Of a DNA stretch of 64,000 nucleotides, positions 21,701 through 34,213 are shown piece after piece. This DNA comes from Endomychus coccineus. Its lineage: Eukaryota > Arthropoda > Insecta > Coleoptera > Endomychidae. The stretch lies in assembly GCA_958510875.1 (NCBI GenBank), contig OY294069.1:163865111-163929110 (forward strand), written 5' to 3'. The position numbers were made by a program, and so were the translations under genes. Numbering within the stretch: position 1 is the stretch's first letter; every line of letters begins with the position of its first letter. The notes beneath the pieces are model-generated. The model did no database searches, was not told the origin of the DNA, and worked only from the letters and a program-made list of their open reading frames with translations.

Positions 21701-22229
21701 GGTATCGTAATTGTTATTCTAGCTATAATTCTAGTTCTATGGTATTCTAAATTATAATTAATCCTAGACAAAGGAATGTTGAGTAATATATGTATCTTCA
21801 AGTTGAATGATGCGTGCTTATGAGAAATAGGGTGATGTGACAAATTGTTAAGGATTCCGGCGGTATGTGTTGGTGTATTGTAAATGGCAAAGTCCAATTT
21901 ATTATTATGTTTCGTGATAGCAAGATCTGAAAAGTTGATGTTTAATATGAAATGAATGAATATTTTGTAAATTTAAAGTAAACTAATCTATTTGACGAGC
22001 TTGAGAACTGATTAATCATTTACATATTTGAGAGATCGATTCTCTTTCTTGATGTAGGTTTAAAACCAGCCTCAAGCTATTTCAAACAGAGTTGAAATGA
22101 ATTGTTCATTCATTCATGCTTTGATTACGCAACAATCGTACATTTATTCAGTTTGTATTGACAAGAGAAAATGAAATTTATTATTAAGATTCCATCTCTG
22201 TGCTCTATAAAGGAGTGCTGACATTCATT

Positions 22230-23969
22230 ATTCTATTATTATGATTTTTGTCGATTCTGCTTTGTATTGGGGCACATTTATCATGGTGCAATTGTCCTCT
22301 ATATATATTGTCAACTTAACTCTAATGAGTTTATTGATGAATTATGAATTATATTTGAATTCTAATTTTAATTTAATATTATTCCGGCTAGCTTTTTATT
22401 TATTTTATTTGATTTTAATTTTATTTGTTTTGATTTGAATGTTAATGAAATGATTTGTATTATTTGTTATATTTTGAATGAAAATGATCTTTTTATATTA
22501 TATGGAATTAAACACAATATTTTGTTTGAATGTTAAAAATTTTATATTTGAATTTGTTTATGAATCTGTTTTTATGGTTACAAAATTGTTCAATTTAAAT
22601 TTATGTTCTGAAATTTCTATGTTTACAAATTGTTCTTTGTAATTTTAAATCCTCTATGCTTAACCTCAAAACTACTTAAAATTAATTCTTGTTTACAAAT
22701 GACAATCTTACATTCAGAGATACAAATACAATGAGATATTATAAATAAACTTACTTTTAAATATATCCAATAATACGAGAGAAAATGTTGGAAATGTTTA
22801 GTTGATTTTATATCTTCTTGGTTATTTGATTATTCACTTTGAAAACAATGCTCTGCTTTGAAACACATACACAAGGTAAACTATGTTGTTACTTCTTTAT
22901 AAATTCAGGAACTGTTGATAATAAATTATTAACTTGCTTTATTATTTAAGATATAAAACTTCTTCTATAATATACTGGAACGGCTATCGAAGACTGAATA
23001 TTCTACGCTGCTAATGGAATAACTGTGGTTATTATAACCTTAAACGTTGATATGAAGATTCTTTAACACTACTTGCTTCGTAGGAATAATTTATTTGCTT
23101 CGGTAAAAAAAGCTACAGAGAATATTTCAGTTCTCCGATATTACAAAAATAAAACTAAGGTTATGGAAATTGACTGGAGCTGCAGGAGATGCTTTCAATC
23201 TCAGATGTAATTGCAAACTGTCTGATTTTCCTTCCTGTTTCCTTTTTATAGGACCCACAAAAGGATGCCAGTTTATGTCATTTCCAACCAATAAGGTACT
23301 TCCTTTCCTCATCTAGGATGCTATGCTCATTGTTGGATTTGACAAAACTTTTCAATTGTTGACCCTTTGAAGTATCTAATTTTCTCGACCAATCAAAATT
23401 GGGTATTCTTGAAATTTTGAATTATTGAAGATTTTCAAATTATTTAAAGTGATGTTGCATTCTGCTATTTAAATTAATATTGCCTACATTTGTCCACATA
23501 TTTTGATATAAGATAACCTATGATTAGTTTCATATTAACTTGATTATTCTTATTCTTATGTCAATTTTGACATTTGTCAATTCTTAAATCTATTACATAA
23601 TATAAAATATAAATAACAATTATATAACATTGTAGAACTCAAATTTCTTAATTCTATCTTCAATCTATAACTTATTTTAATAATTTGTGCTATTTTCTGA
23701 TTCTTTAATTCATTTTTATTATGATTTCCTCTTTCGTATCACTGTACGTTCATCCACTTTCACTGTTTCTTCTTTACGCTTCTTATTCTATATTACATTC
23801 TGGTTTATTTTGTTATATATTGTTTAATACCTTATACTACCTATAATTTAACTTTTAATAATGTTTTTAATTCCATATTTTATATATTTTATTAATCTTT
23901 TCTAATTTCAATGTTTCGGTAAGTTCAAATTTTATCATTTTATGTTATGCAGGAAATGAAACCATAACA
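22230..23969 (-). repeat. LTR-like dispersed repeat, copy A
   Basis: Minus strand. It starts TGTTATGGTTTCATTTC at 23969 and is related along its length to 34214-35830 on the plus strand. Shared blocks include CCTATAAAAAGG, CAGGAACTGTTGATAATA, AAGATATAAAACTT and AAAGCTAGCCGG. Strongly AT-rich, with no protein coding. The outer boundary near 22230 is uncertain. Confidence 0.6.
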
Positions 23970-24006
23970 ATATATATACATTCGGAGTCAATTAATTTGT
24001 CTGGAT

Positions 24007-24061
24007 CAAGAAAGAAATAGATAGACAGATAGAGAGACAGAGATAGAGGGAGAGAGAGAGG
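24007..24061. repeat. GA/GATA-rich simple sequence
   Basis: Low-complexity run of GATAGACAGATAGAGAGACA type followed by (GA)n. Confidence 0.85.
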
Positions 24062-24559
24062 AATGTAGATGAAATACAGAATGGTTTTCACAGAAAAATA
24101 TCATATTTTTGAGTTTATTCAATAATTCCTTCAAATGTGGGAATTTCAAAAAATAAATTCGTGAATGGAAAACTTTATTAGAAATATTGGATGAACCACG
24201 AATCATACAAGGATGTTAACAAAGCAGTCAAGAATTGATGGATGTTCCGAGCTGCTGGGTCTCAGCAGAGGTCTGTAGAACCTTTATTCACATCTACAAA
24301 TCTTATTTATAACTGTTGGAAGTATAATTTCCACTAATTCAATAAATACATGTAACACGTTAACGTTAACACTTCAAACTAATATAACAAAATACTGCCT
24401 TACTACAAAAGAGCTACCTGATATAATCTTAGGATAGAATAGAAGGTTATTGAAATTTTACTTAGTTGCGTTTAATCCATTGAGGGATTGAGCCAAAAGC
24501 TATCTGATGGAAAATTTTAATTATACAAATTTAACAAGGTATAATTATGATTAAGTATT

Positions 24560-24850
24560 TCTTGATCGTTGAATAGGATATGGGACTGTTTATATTTATC
24601 AATTTCTATTTTGAAAGTGTCTAATCTTGAAATTATCATTACAGTTACGGTTTTTCATAATTAAATATTCCGCAAAAGTTGAATCCGATTTATTACCAAT
24701 GAAACTACGCCTGTGTTCATTGATCCATTTTTTGAAGAACCTTCATGTCTGACCAATGTAAATCTTAGGAGAAAGATCCACATGTCAGCTTATAAACCCA
24801 ACGTTTGCCTTCATCGGTTGATTTATTTTTATTATTTTTGATAAACTTCG
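24560..24850 (-). mobile_element. Penelope-like element remnant (GIY-YIG fragment)
   Basis: Minus strand in broken frames: WVYKLTCGS, then IYIGQT, INEHRRSFIGNKSDSTFAEY, then NDNFKI. This is the conserved YKL.C..C...YIGQT..SF..R..EH pattern of the Penelope endonuclease. Only this module remains. Confidence 0.7.
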
Positions 24851-24859
24851 CTAAGTTAT

Positions 24860-26300
24860 TTTGCGTTTCATACGCTACGTGAATAGTAGTGAGTGGCTAA
24901 CATAAAAAAGTGATTAACAAAAATTATTAGAGGAAAATATACCCGTATTTGAAAAGTTTCCCCGTCATACACATTCACAGACGCTGTTGAGCGGTGAGTA
25001 AAACTCATTACTGAGGCTTCACAAAAGGCTAATGGCGAGATATCTAGATTGGGAGTGGGTAAGTTACACATTTTATGATAGGGACCGCGGTAAATATATG
25101 TACCTTGCGCATCGGCTACCGAGGGTCAGGGGTTTAAGGCCGCAGGTAGAATAAATAGAAAGAAAAATTAGGTAATTCGCTAACACACCCACCCCGACGC
25201 ACTGAAAAATAACTTTATAGTACTTAGGGTCGCAACAGGTTTCTTTCTATTATATGTTTAATTGACTTTTAGTCTTGACTTCGTCAACACGTCTGTCGAA
25301 ATATTTTCCAAATTGCTCGACATTTTCAAGAGATTACCAACATTAATGAAAACCAAAAAATAACTAGGGGGATTTAAAAAAAAACTTCATTTTAGGAGCC
25401 TCGGGGCCCTGTGAAAAACGAGAGTACGGACCTGATTGTTAAAAATTCACGTTGAGCAAAAAATTCCAAACTAAGGCGTCTCAATTATGAAAAAATAAGT
25501 TTTTTTTTCGTCGATTTCAGCTCACTCTAAAAGTTAGAGTACTTCTGTTCATAGAACTATAGTTACGAGAACGAAATATCATCTCAAATCAATGTGGAAA
25601 CAGCTGACAGTCACACGTACAAGGATTTTCACATTGCTCCAAGATAAATGCCAATTTAAGGCGGATGATAATGGCAGTTCTTTTCTCGACATTTACATAA
25701 TTAATGAGAAACCGCGAGATTCAGAAGTTTTTGTGAAATGTATCTCGCATAATTTACTTTCTAGTACATATTTCAGTTATTATCAACAAACATTAATCTT
25801 CCTTTAGAATGACCTGTGCATAAATCTGGAGGCGAAGCGAAAATTCTAAAAGGTACGAAAAAGTTTTTAAAAGACAGTAATAATTCAGACAAAGTTGAAA
25901 TAAATTATTCCTTTGTTCTGGTTTCATGTTAAAATGTTCAATTCTAGTTGGACTACTAGTTTTATCAGATTATAACTCTAACTTGAATCGCAAATATGGC
26001 CTTTCAAATTTAAATGTAGCATGCATATCACGAATATGAAAGTACGTTACCTAGTAGGACGTTTGAAAATCCAATAACATTGGAATGAAGAATAAAGTTT
26101 TACAAAATATCAAAACACCAAATCTCCTTTCATTGATGAATTTGGTATTTTGATCGTAATGTTTCGGATTTGGTTTGTCTACCACTGTAACACCAAATTC
26201 TAATGGGAGAAAACTTCACCGGTTACTAGGGGCTATTCGGAAGGGAAAGTATTGAAGACAATAGTATTGTTATTAGAAGCGAGGTTAGCGGGCTCAATAG
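24860..26300. other. Intergenic, no gene recognised
   Basis: A patch at 25080-25140 (TCGGCTACCGAGGGTCAGGG, GTTTAAGGCC) faintly resembles tRNA-derived SINE boxes but has no clear fold. Nothing else is supported. Confidence 0.35.
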
Positions 26301-26309
26301 AAAGTTCAG

Positions 26310-27060
26310 TGCTACGTTTTTCACGAGGTATTTGGATACCCCGCTGCTCGACAGAATCCTAGGATCTGTTTTACGCTTAGGTCTTTCATGTCATCGGTCT
26401 TGATCATCCCAGAACTTAACCAGAATAACCTCGTTCGAATGAACTCAGGGAATTCACAGAGAATGTGGGCTAATAAGTTCACTTTGTCACCCCCGCATCT
26501 CATATATCTTCTCTATACAGTATGTTCAAATTTGATGAGATTTCCTGTAGAGATTCCGGAGCTAGACCTGATGCCTTGCCTACTAAGCGAGAGTATTTTA
26601 CTAGACCTTGGACCTATTTCATCGACGAGCAGAACTTTGGCAGTTCGGCAGCATTTATTGCTTCTCCATGCTGAGGCATGTTGCTCCCTCAGATTGTTAT
26701 GCAAGATTTGTATATTCCCGCTATAAGGGATACCAGCAAAGGAGTTTCGAGGATCGTCAAAATTTGCCCCCTCACCGTCCAATTTGTCCGCTCACTCATT
26801 TTGTTCCCAACCTGAGTGACCCGGTCAGGTTGATCCTGTTGCCAACGGATAGCCTGATAAGAATCTTCAAGGTATCCCTGACAAGCCCTGTCCAAACGGA
26901 TCCAGATGGCCTCATTGACTCTTCCTTATAGATATAATGCCACTGATGAAGAGCCCCCTTATTCTGCCCAGAAGTTTGTGGTTTGTGATCAGTTCGGTTT
27001 ATTTCCCCATACTTGAGCTGCATCTTAGGATGATAATAGCCTCGTATATTCATATCAGCT
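26310..27060 (-). pseudogene. Non-LTR retrotransposon remnant: C-terminal region (family X, copy 1)
   Basis: Minus-strand fragments read NLREQHASAWRS, CRTAKVLL, then ILSLSRQGIRSSSGISTGNL and CGGDKVNLLAHILCEFPEF, the C-terminal region with a CxxC...H...C knuckle after the RNase H domain. The same family recurs at 35.9-37.6 kb and 52.4-53.5 kb (near-identical 3' text such as CTGCTCGACA, TTTTACGCTTAG, TTCATGTCATCGG). Multiple frameshifts. Confidence 0.75.
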
Positions 27061-27369
27061 GCTCAGGCGACAAGCCCCACCATGCCAATTGCTCTAACAA
27101 CAATAGGTTGTCTCATTTTTCGAGGGATAATCATTGTCTGTAAACTATCCTCAACTCAATAGCAGGTAGATGTTAAGAATGAGGTCGTGGCGAAATGCCA
27201 TATTGGATATAATAACATTGTACCAAAACTGATGATTACTTAAGCATCTTTGGTATAGAGGACAAATATAACCCAGGAATAGATCGCGGTGGGTTAAACT
27301 AGGTACGAAGAGTTTCATAATGGGAGCCATAAAATAAACATCATCGGCAGTCATGAAAGTCTATTTAAT

Positions 27370-27670
27370 TTACCACCAATGGACAGTACGATCATGAAGG
27401 AGGCAAGAATGAGACTTCTGAGGCAACAAAACTCAGGTAGAAAAACCGGTCATACAATAATCAAGGATATTGTGATAGTTCAAATTCTTGAAAGCGAACC
27501 ATTGGACCACATAACTAACAGGTACTCCTTCATGACTGACTCCTTGTCAACCATACAAGATCGGAAAAAGTGGACAGATGACATCATCAGGCGCAAACCG
27601 GCCGAGAAGACCTGGTATACAGACGGATCCACAACCAGGGAAAGAACATCTATTGGGATATACAGTTAGC
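27370..27670 (+). pseudogene. Non-LTR retrotransposon remnant: start of an RNase H domain
   Basis: A 96-codon frame reads TIMKEARMRLLRQQ and ends with TWYTDGSTTRERTSIGIYS, the first RNase H motif with its catalytic Asp. It stops directly after, and the remaining domain is not recognisable. It lies on the strand opposite to, and next to, the remnant at 26.3-27.1 kb. Confidence 0.7.
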
Positions 27671-28189
27671 GAAGAATCTCTCAACTGAGTATCTCGTTGG
27701 GAATACATTCTTCCGTATTCCAACAGAAAACAACATAAGGAAAGTGCGTTACATACGAACCAGAATATGTCCAGTCATCATCACTAAACTTCTGAACACA
27801 AAAGGGACATCGGTAGTGAGAATGCCATGAAGAACTCAGCTCTCTGACAAAACCTAACAAAATAACTTTGTTGGTCCCAGGACACTCTGACGCCGAATTT
27901 AACCAGTTACCTTAAAAATATCTAGATGGCGCTGTAATGTCTGCTTCTTATTTTTTCAACAGTCCTTTCTAAGGATACTATCCTATCTTGGGTGACCCTC
28001 CCTTATTTTGGTTATAGCCGATTTACAATAATTGAGCAAATTGAGTGTACCTTTTGTTGACAATTGCTCCCTATAGAACATTTTAACTATAAGAAAAAAT
28101 GAGAAAAATGTAGGAATTTTGTTACTCGTGAGGTATTTTGTGTCTGATTTACCTGGACTATAATGTTTTCCACGAATTAGCGACATGAG

Positions 28190-28700
28190 AACCTGTTAGA
28201 GGACTTTCCCACATCACTCAGTACATATCTACCCGAGTATTGTTTGTTGATACTTCTATTTTTCGGGTATCGTTGATCTTGCCATGGATTTCTTCTTGTA
28301 ATATGCTATTATTAATATTATGGTGGGAGGATGAAAGGAACAAAACATCCCCAAGCAGCAACAGTTGTATATTTCGAATAGAGAGGGATGTATTCAGTCT
28401 CGATGGAGAGTTTGCTACGCTCGTGGGATATTTAGCGCTTGATCAATGTTCCTTGCGCTCATTCTTATCCTGTTCATCAATAATTAAAATGTGTTTTAGC
28501 TTCGGTACAGTCAGCATCCGTCTTCCTTCCAATTTTAGAAAGATGTGGAAACTGTAGAAGGTTTTGTGGTCTCGAGTCGGTCTTTTTTTGCCTAAAGGAA
28601 TATGAGGGTAGTTATTGTATATTATTGAAATATAGTTTAGTTCACCTACATAGTTTGAGAATGAAATTATAATTGCGCTCATTCGAGGAATGGAATTGTT
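28190..28700 (-). pseudogene. Unidentified open-frame remnant
   Basis: One minus-strand frame stays open for about 500 bases apart from a single TGA near 28441. It includes KTFYSFHIFLKLEGRRML, VPKLKHILIIDEQDKNERKE and, beyond the stop, NIQLLLLGDVLFLSSS. I do not recognise the family and it has no splice context. It could be a transposon fragment or chance. Confidence 0.25.
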
Positions 28701-28739
28701 ATATAGGTAGGTATATCCAAACAAGTGAATAAACAACAT

Positions 28740-29960
28740 ATAAATTGAATCGGTTTCTCACAATTGTCATGTCTATAGACAGAACGTGCCATCAAATTAT
28801 CTAATAATAAATTCTAGTATTCCAGAAATACAAGCTTTGAATAAATCATATTTATTAAACAGTGATCGATATGAAGCTTGAGAAAAATCATAAAAGTTCA
28901 AGTTAACTAGATCAATATTCTGAATGCCATTTCAACTTTATATTTATCTCACGAATACTCATCGGTTGGTCGCATTATAACAAACGCTGCCCATTCTTTA
29001 GAGAGTAAGCCACATTTCTCTCGTTTTCAATGGCTTTCATACGATGACTTGATTATTTATATCAGTTTTGTTCTGACGATATCATTGTTACACATTTATG
29101 AATTCTAACTACCTACTAGAGATGGCATGGGGATTAGATCTATAATTCAATTTTTTTCATGACGGTAGGGAACAAATAACTGATAGCTAGATACAACATG
29201 AGAATAACTGCGTATGACCATCTAGTGGTCAGTTCAGTGTGATTTACGATAATTACTCAACATTTGCTATGAAAGTAGACATTAGAGTGGGAATAAAGAT
29301 AATCCTTTTACAATAAGAGCTGGAATAAAATGAAAATATGTATGTTGAAGGGGCGTTTGATCATAAAAGTTTACGAATGTTATAACAACGAATATCATCA
29401 TTTTTATTGGCAATGATATTATTCAATTCCAGGGCCCTCTTTTATGAAGGATATCGAAAATTCAGACTCGGGTTCGGAATATAACGGAATATCGAATAAG
29501 CCGCAAATAGAGCGGAAGATATGTTTTCGTAATGAAAATCGTGAAGGTGTTGTTCATTAAAATTTAGGACGCTCTCATTTTTCCTTAAACAGGACGGTAT
29601 TTAGTTATTTGTATTTTGTTACGCGGATGGTACCATATCAGCTGAGCTCCATTAGGTGTGACAATGTAACAGACAATTCGTTTCAATTGTTTTTTGAGTG
29701 ATTGTGGTGCATTGAATACATCATCAGTTTAGTATAACTTAAGTGACATACTAATAACTGATTTCAATCAATTTCATCCTCAATATCGATCATCATTATA
29801 TAGGAGGAGTTCACGGTGGTTGGCCCCACTGGTTTTAGATCCCGAGTCCACCTTCATATCCGACGACATATCAAACTGGTGGATTGTTTGGATACCCGGG
29901 ATGAGGACCTCTCCTGATTCATCTGTACCGCGTTGGCATCCACACCCGTATTCTCCTCAC
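28740..29960. other. Intergenic, no feature recognised
   Basis: No motif-bearing frame, inverted repeat or exon structure was identified. Confidence 0.4.
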
Positions 29961-29969
29961 TCACCACAG

Positions 29970-30740
29970 TGATCAAAGAGACCAGCTGAAAGAAATAAGC
30001 CTTGTTCGAAAGATTTGGTCTTCCGAACTTTCGAGTGAAACAACAAATATGCTTGCCGTTCCAGTTCTGCTTCACTCTTTTGGAGTGGAGAAATGGACGG
30101 TCAATTAGCTGCATAGACTCGACAAAGACACCCAGAAAATTATGCATATCCATCACAGTTTGCATCCTAGATCGTCCGTTTCGCGCATTCATCTCCCACG
30201 TCACCGGGAGGTAGGGGACTCCTTAGTCTGGAATGTCTGCATCGAAGTGTGGTTCTGAGTATAGCTTGTGGAGTTGAATTGACTGGAGTGGGGTCATTTA
30301 TCGTCAAGGCAGCACAAAAACCTGCTTCAGAAATTGATCTCGAATTCCACATCAGTTGAGAAGGCTAACTAGAGGGCAACATCAAATTTCAATCATCTCA
30401 GTTGAAAGCCGGAATAAATGCCGCGGAGCAAGATCTTATGCTGAGGTGGCTTAGTCTTGGAATAGGAGGAAAAAGTATCAAGATCTCCTGTTTGGGCTCT
30501 CAGGCCACAAGGTCGTATGCATGGTTCTGATCATCGGCGTTTTGGAAGGAATTCAGTTTTCGTCGCGTTCGAACTTGAAGATCATTCTGACCTGTAAGAA
30601 CTTGGCGCAGATCTTGTTAGACCGGATGCAGAAGGCAGTCATTCTGAGTCCAAGAAGACTACTTAGGGCGCGATTGAGAAACCTGAAGCTACTTACTGAC
30701 CGGTGTCATTATCGTTGTCAATTAGTGGTTCCATATAATT
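29970..30740 (+). pseudogene. R2/R4-like LINE remnant: C-terminal and restriction-like endonuclease region
   Basis: The plus strand reads FERFGLPNFRVKQQICLPFQ near 30005, which corresponds to FEGFGDPNFRVRARCLQQIC in the minus-strand copy at 31.3 kb. Downstream, VLIIGVLEGIQFSSRSNLKI and LLDRMQKAVILSPRRLLRA (30521-30690) match the conserved end of R2/R4-type proteins, where the restriction-like nuclease lies. Frames are broken. Confidence 0.65.
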
Positions 30741-30789
30741 TAGAAAAGAATAGATGACTTTGATTATTGAAATCCGTCTGCATCTAGCT

Positions 30790-32330
30790 ATGCAGGCTTA
30801 AAAATGATAGGGTATGCTTTGCACAATTGCTTAAAAACAATTGATATATTATATCCGTAACAATATTATACCTGTTAGATAGAACCTGAAGATTATTGCT
30901 TATATTTAAAGGATCTATAAATATATGATTTGACATATGGGGTGCATCTGAGGATCCATAACTACCGCCCTCTAGTTGTTCCTCTCGACTGAATTGAAAT
31001 TCGAGACCAAGTTTTTGTGCTGTCTTAACGGTAAATGCCCCCACTCCGGCCAATTCGTGACTTTTTAAGGCACAATAGGGGGTAAGAGCTTCACAAGCTG
31101 TACCTAGAACAACACTTGGATGCAAACCCTACAGACTGAGGAGTACCCTACCTCCCCGGCGGTGTAGGACATGAATGCGGAAAATGGACGACCTAGCATG
31201 CAAACTGTGATGGATATCCATCATTTTCCGGGTGTTTTTGTCGAGTCTGTGCAGCTTATCGAAAGTCCATTTTATCCCTCCAAAAGAGCAGGACTGGAAC
31301 AGCAAGCATATTTGTTGCAGACACCTTGCTCTCACGCGAAAGTTCGGATCACCAAATCCTTCAAACAAGATTTACGTACTTGCCGCGGAGAGCCACATTT
31401 ACCTGGGAAGCTTCATAATTAGGAACTGATCAATTTCCAGGTATCGATAGGTCTTTCCATCATCAAGGTGCTTGAAGATGCTTCCGTCTGCAAGTTGCAT
31501 ATTCTCGTGAACTTTCGGAGATCGTCCTCTCTCAAATGGAACAATGCGCACTTGTCCAATTCCAATTCCATGCCTACGGCTCGTGTATATTCCTGAACCA
31601 CGTTGTGAGTCTGAGGGAGATTTCCTCTCAGAGGCATATAGTTTCATATCATCCATGTAGAATAAATGGCTGATCTGATGCCTCCGGCCGTTCAGTGATT
31701 CAGAGCAATATCCACAAGTTCGTCGTAATGCAACGGAGAGCGACAGCGGTGAGATGTTGAACATGAATTGACTCCTTGGAGAACAGCCCTCTTGAATATT
31801 ACCAATTCTGTCAAGACTAGTCGTGTGCCTAATGTGATGATCTCACAGAGTGTTAACAGATGTTCTATGTATCTCACTAGTGAGGTCGGTATCGCAAGGC
31901 ATTGGAGCAAGTATAATAATAGCCTTACGGTAGTCCAGGCCATGGAAAAAATGCGCTTGTAGATAATGGAGTCCTGAGTGATAGATCTATCTATCACCAG
32001 GTCCTCCCAGCAACCCTCCATGCCTTTCTCCATCTCACGCTGCTCGCTGATAATATTAGTTACCGGACCGATCCATTTTATGAAATAATATTGTTCGAGA
32101 AATAATAAATTGATAATAGATTCTTGTCGGATTATTGAACAGCAGTGTACCTGAAGATTATTATTACGGTGTATAGCGAGGATCCTTATCTCACGATAAT
32201 TTACTATCATGGTTCGAGAATATTGGGGAATTAATAAAATTTGGGAGGAAATTGTTCGGGTTATCGGACCATTCATAAGCATCGTTTTCATGGGCCAAAC
32301 GAAAGCAATGCAGTGGGCTCCGTTCGACAA
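30790..32330 (-). pseudogene. R2/R4-like LINE remnant: reverse transcriptase
   Basis: Minus-strand frames, frameshifted relative to one another, read NIISEQREMEKGMEGCWEDL then DRSITQDSIIYKRIFSMAWT near 32040-31920, then ALPLS-type sequence, LFYMDDMKLYASE (catalytic Y/FxDD, about 31670-31630), GMELELDKCALF and IKWTFDKLHRLDKNTRK ending in RIHVLHRRGGRVLLSL near 31140. The MAW...YMDD...GxxxxxDKC...RRxGGRG order is typical of the Dong/R4 and R2 group. Confidence 0.75.
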
Positions 32331-32339
32331 GCTTTATTA

Positions 32340-33190
32340 CTGCAAACGTCCTTCAGTCCATGATTTGGCTATATGTCGATAAACAAACTCAAAGTGATGT
32401 TCACAATCATCGAATATGTTCAATCAATTCGAATAATTGCTTAAAAAAGTTGCTGCTCATTCGAACATTCTGAAGGAAACTGAAAGATTTTCCAGAGAAT
32501 TTTAATGTTATACTCTCAAGCGAACATCAAGGGTTGAACAAAACATTCAAGTAAGGTGATTGCAAAGAGGAAAAAACCCATACAATAAATCAGCGAATAG
32601 CGTGCAAGGCGGAGCGTGTAACGCGAGCCGCGACTCGCGCCCTCGTTATCCTCCCACTAAGCAACAGGGTTGAAGTGCTTCTACACAGTCTCATTATTGT
32701 CAAAACTTGCTCTTGACATGAGACTCGAGATTCATAAAATTAACATACAATTAATTCACAACTTACTTCCAACATTCTGGGCAGGCTTAATAACTCTACA
32801 CCCAAGCTCTACCCTGTCATTTTCTTGTCTTCAGTAGAATTTGAATTCAAAGGCTTGCTTTGGAACTTTTTCTGATCAAATCAATAGAACAAGTTGTGAA
32901 TCTCTTCATTTGGGTTGCATAGAAACAACTAGTAGAAAACTCAACCTGTATATGGTTTTCGGAGGTTTTCGAAGAAGAATTGAACCCAAATTCACACAAC
33001 ATGTAATTTAGAATTAATGTTGACAGATTGTTTCACTACACTGTAGCATTGTCAACGGTATAAGTTATCGACTGGAGCTGAAACTCGAACTATGTCCTCA
33101 AATATTAGAAATCAATCTGAATTTCATATGAATTGAGGAATGGGGGTAGATAAAATGGATTGGTTTAAAGTTTATTTACAAAATTGTTGA
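32340..33190. other. Intergenic, no feature recognised
   Basis: A short GC-richer patch at 32590-32650 (GCGTGCAAGGCGGAGCGTGT, CGCGAGCCGCGACTCGCGCC) stands out but carries no recognisable gene. Confidence 0.4.
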
Positions 33191-33199
33191 CAATTGGTG

Positions 33200-33500
33200 G
33201 ATTAAAGGTCTCCAGTTGGTCATTTAATATCATGTTACTATTTGTTTTTAGAATATTTTAACATTTCTAGGGATTCTAGAATATTGAGCTTATGTCCTCT
33301 TTCCTTGGATATGTAAAATATCGGGATTAAGGGTGAAATTGTGATTATGTCCTAATAAGTGATTTGCGAATCAGGTTCTTCCTTTTCTTGAAAGTCTAAC
33401 TTCTCAAATGTTTAAGGAACCTTAACCTGAAACTGCGTTCAGTTTGTCCTATGTACAGTGCATTACAGCAGTCACACCTCACCTCAACCTTTAAGCTGAA
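33200..33500 (-). mobile_element. Penelope-like element remnant (GIY-YIG fragment)
   Basis: The minus strand reads VRCDCCNALYIGQTERSFRL then FLKHLRS, followed in another frame by RGHKLNILESLEMLKYSKN. This is the classic C.dC..lYIGQT.RsF..R..eH pattern and its downstream helix. Stops are frequent. Confidence 0.7.
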
Positions 33501-33561
33501 GACTTGTTTCAGTATAGTAGTAGCTGATATATATAAAAAAGCCGCGATTGCCTATACAATG

Positions 33562-33710
33562 ATCATCACGAAACAATTGAAGCCAGAAATGTTGCATCGG
33601 CCAGTTTTATTTAAATTGATCAACTGTCATCAAATTTAACTGACTAATTTGATCAATTTAAATAAAACTGGCCAGGCGCAACCTTTCTGTCTTCAATTGT
33701 TTCATGATGA
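33562..33710. repeat. Near-perfect palindrome next to the Penelope remnant
   Basis: Arms of about 62 bp (33562-33623 and 33649-33710) differ at only a few positions and enclose a 25-base loop. The left arm has ATCATCACGAAACAATTGAA and the right arm mirrors CATCATGAAACAATTGAAG. The TGATCATCACGAAAC stretch hints at a collapsed hammerhead core, so it may be a head-to-head Penelope terminus. Confidence 0.85.
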
Positions 33711-34020
33711 GCAATATATAGACTATTGAATGACACTATTTTTGAGGGATTACTATTCAGTTCAAATTTTCCCTATGCATTATGAGTAAAAAATGTGTTC
33801 TTCCATATGTTCATTTCTGGTTTATGTACATTCCTATACATTTTATGATGCCAGATCGTGATTTCATAATCCCAGAAACTTACCATACATACCAACATCA
33901 GCCTAACGATACGATTTTCGTTCTAAGAAACCACTCCGATCATAAGAAACCATGTTTTAAAAATTTTTCCAAAGAGTGCGCATTGACTTGCGCTATAACC
34001 CAGAAGGTTACCATTCACGG

Positions 34021-34210
<190 letters not shown>

Positions 34211-34213
34211 TAT

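Noticed and set aside
25080..25145. tRNA- or SINE-like box sequence
   Set aside because: No cloverleaf, anticodon stem or properly spaced A and B boxes could be drawn.
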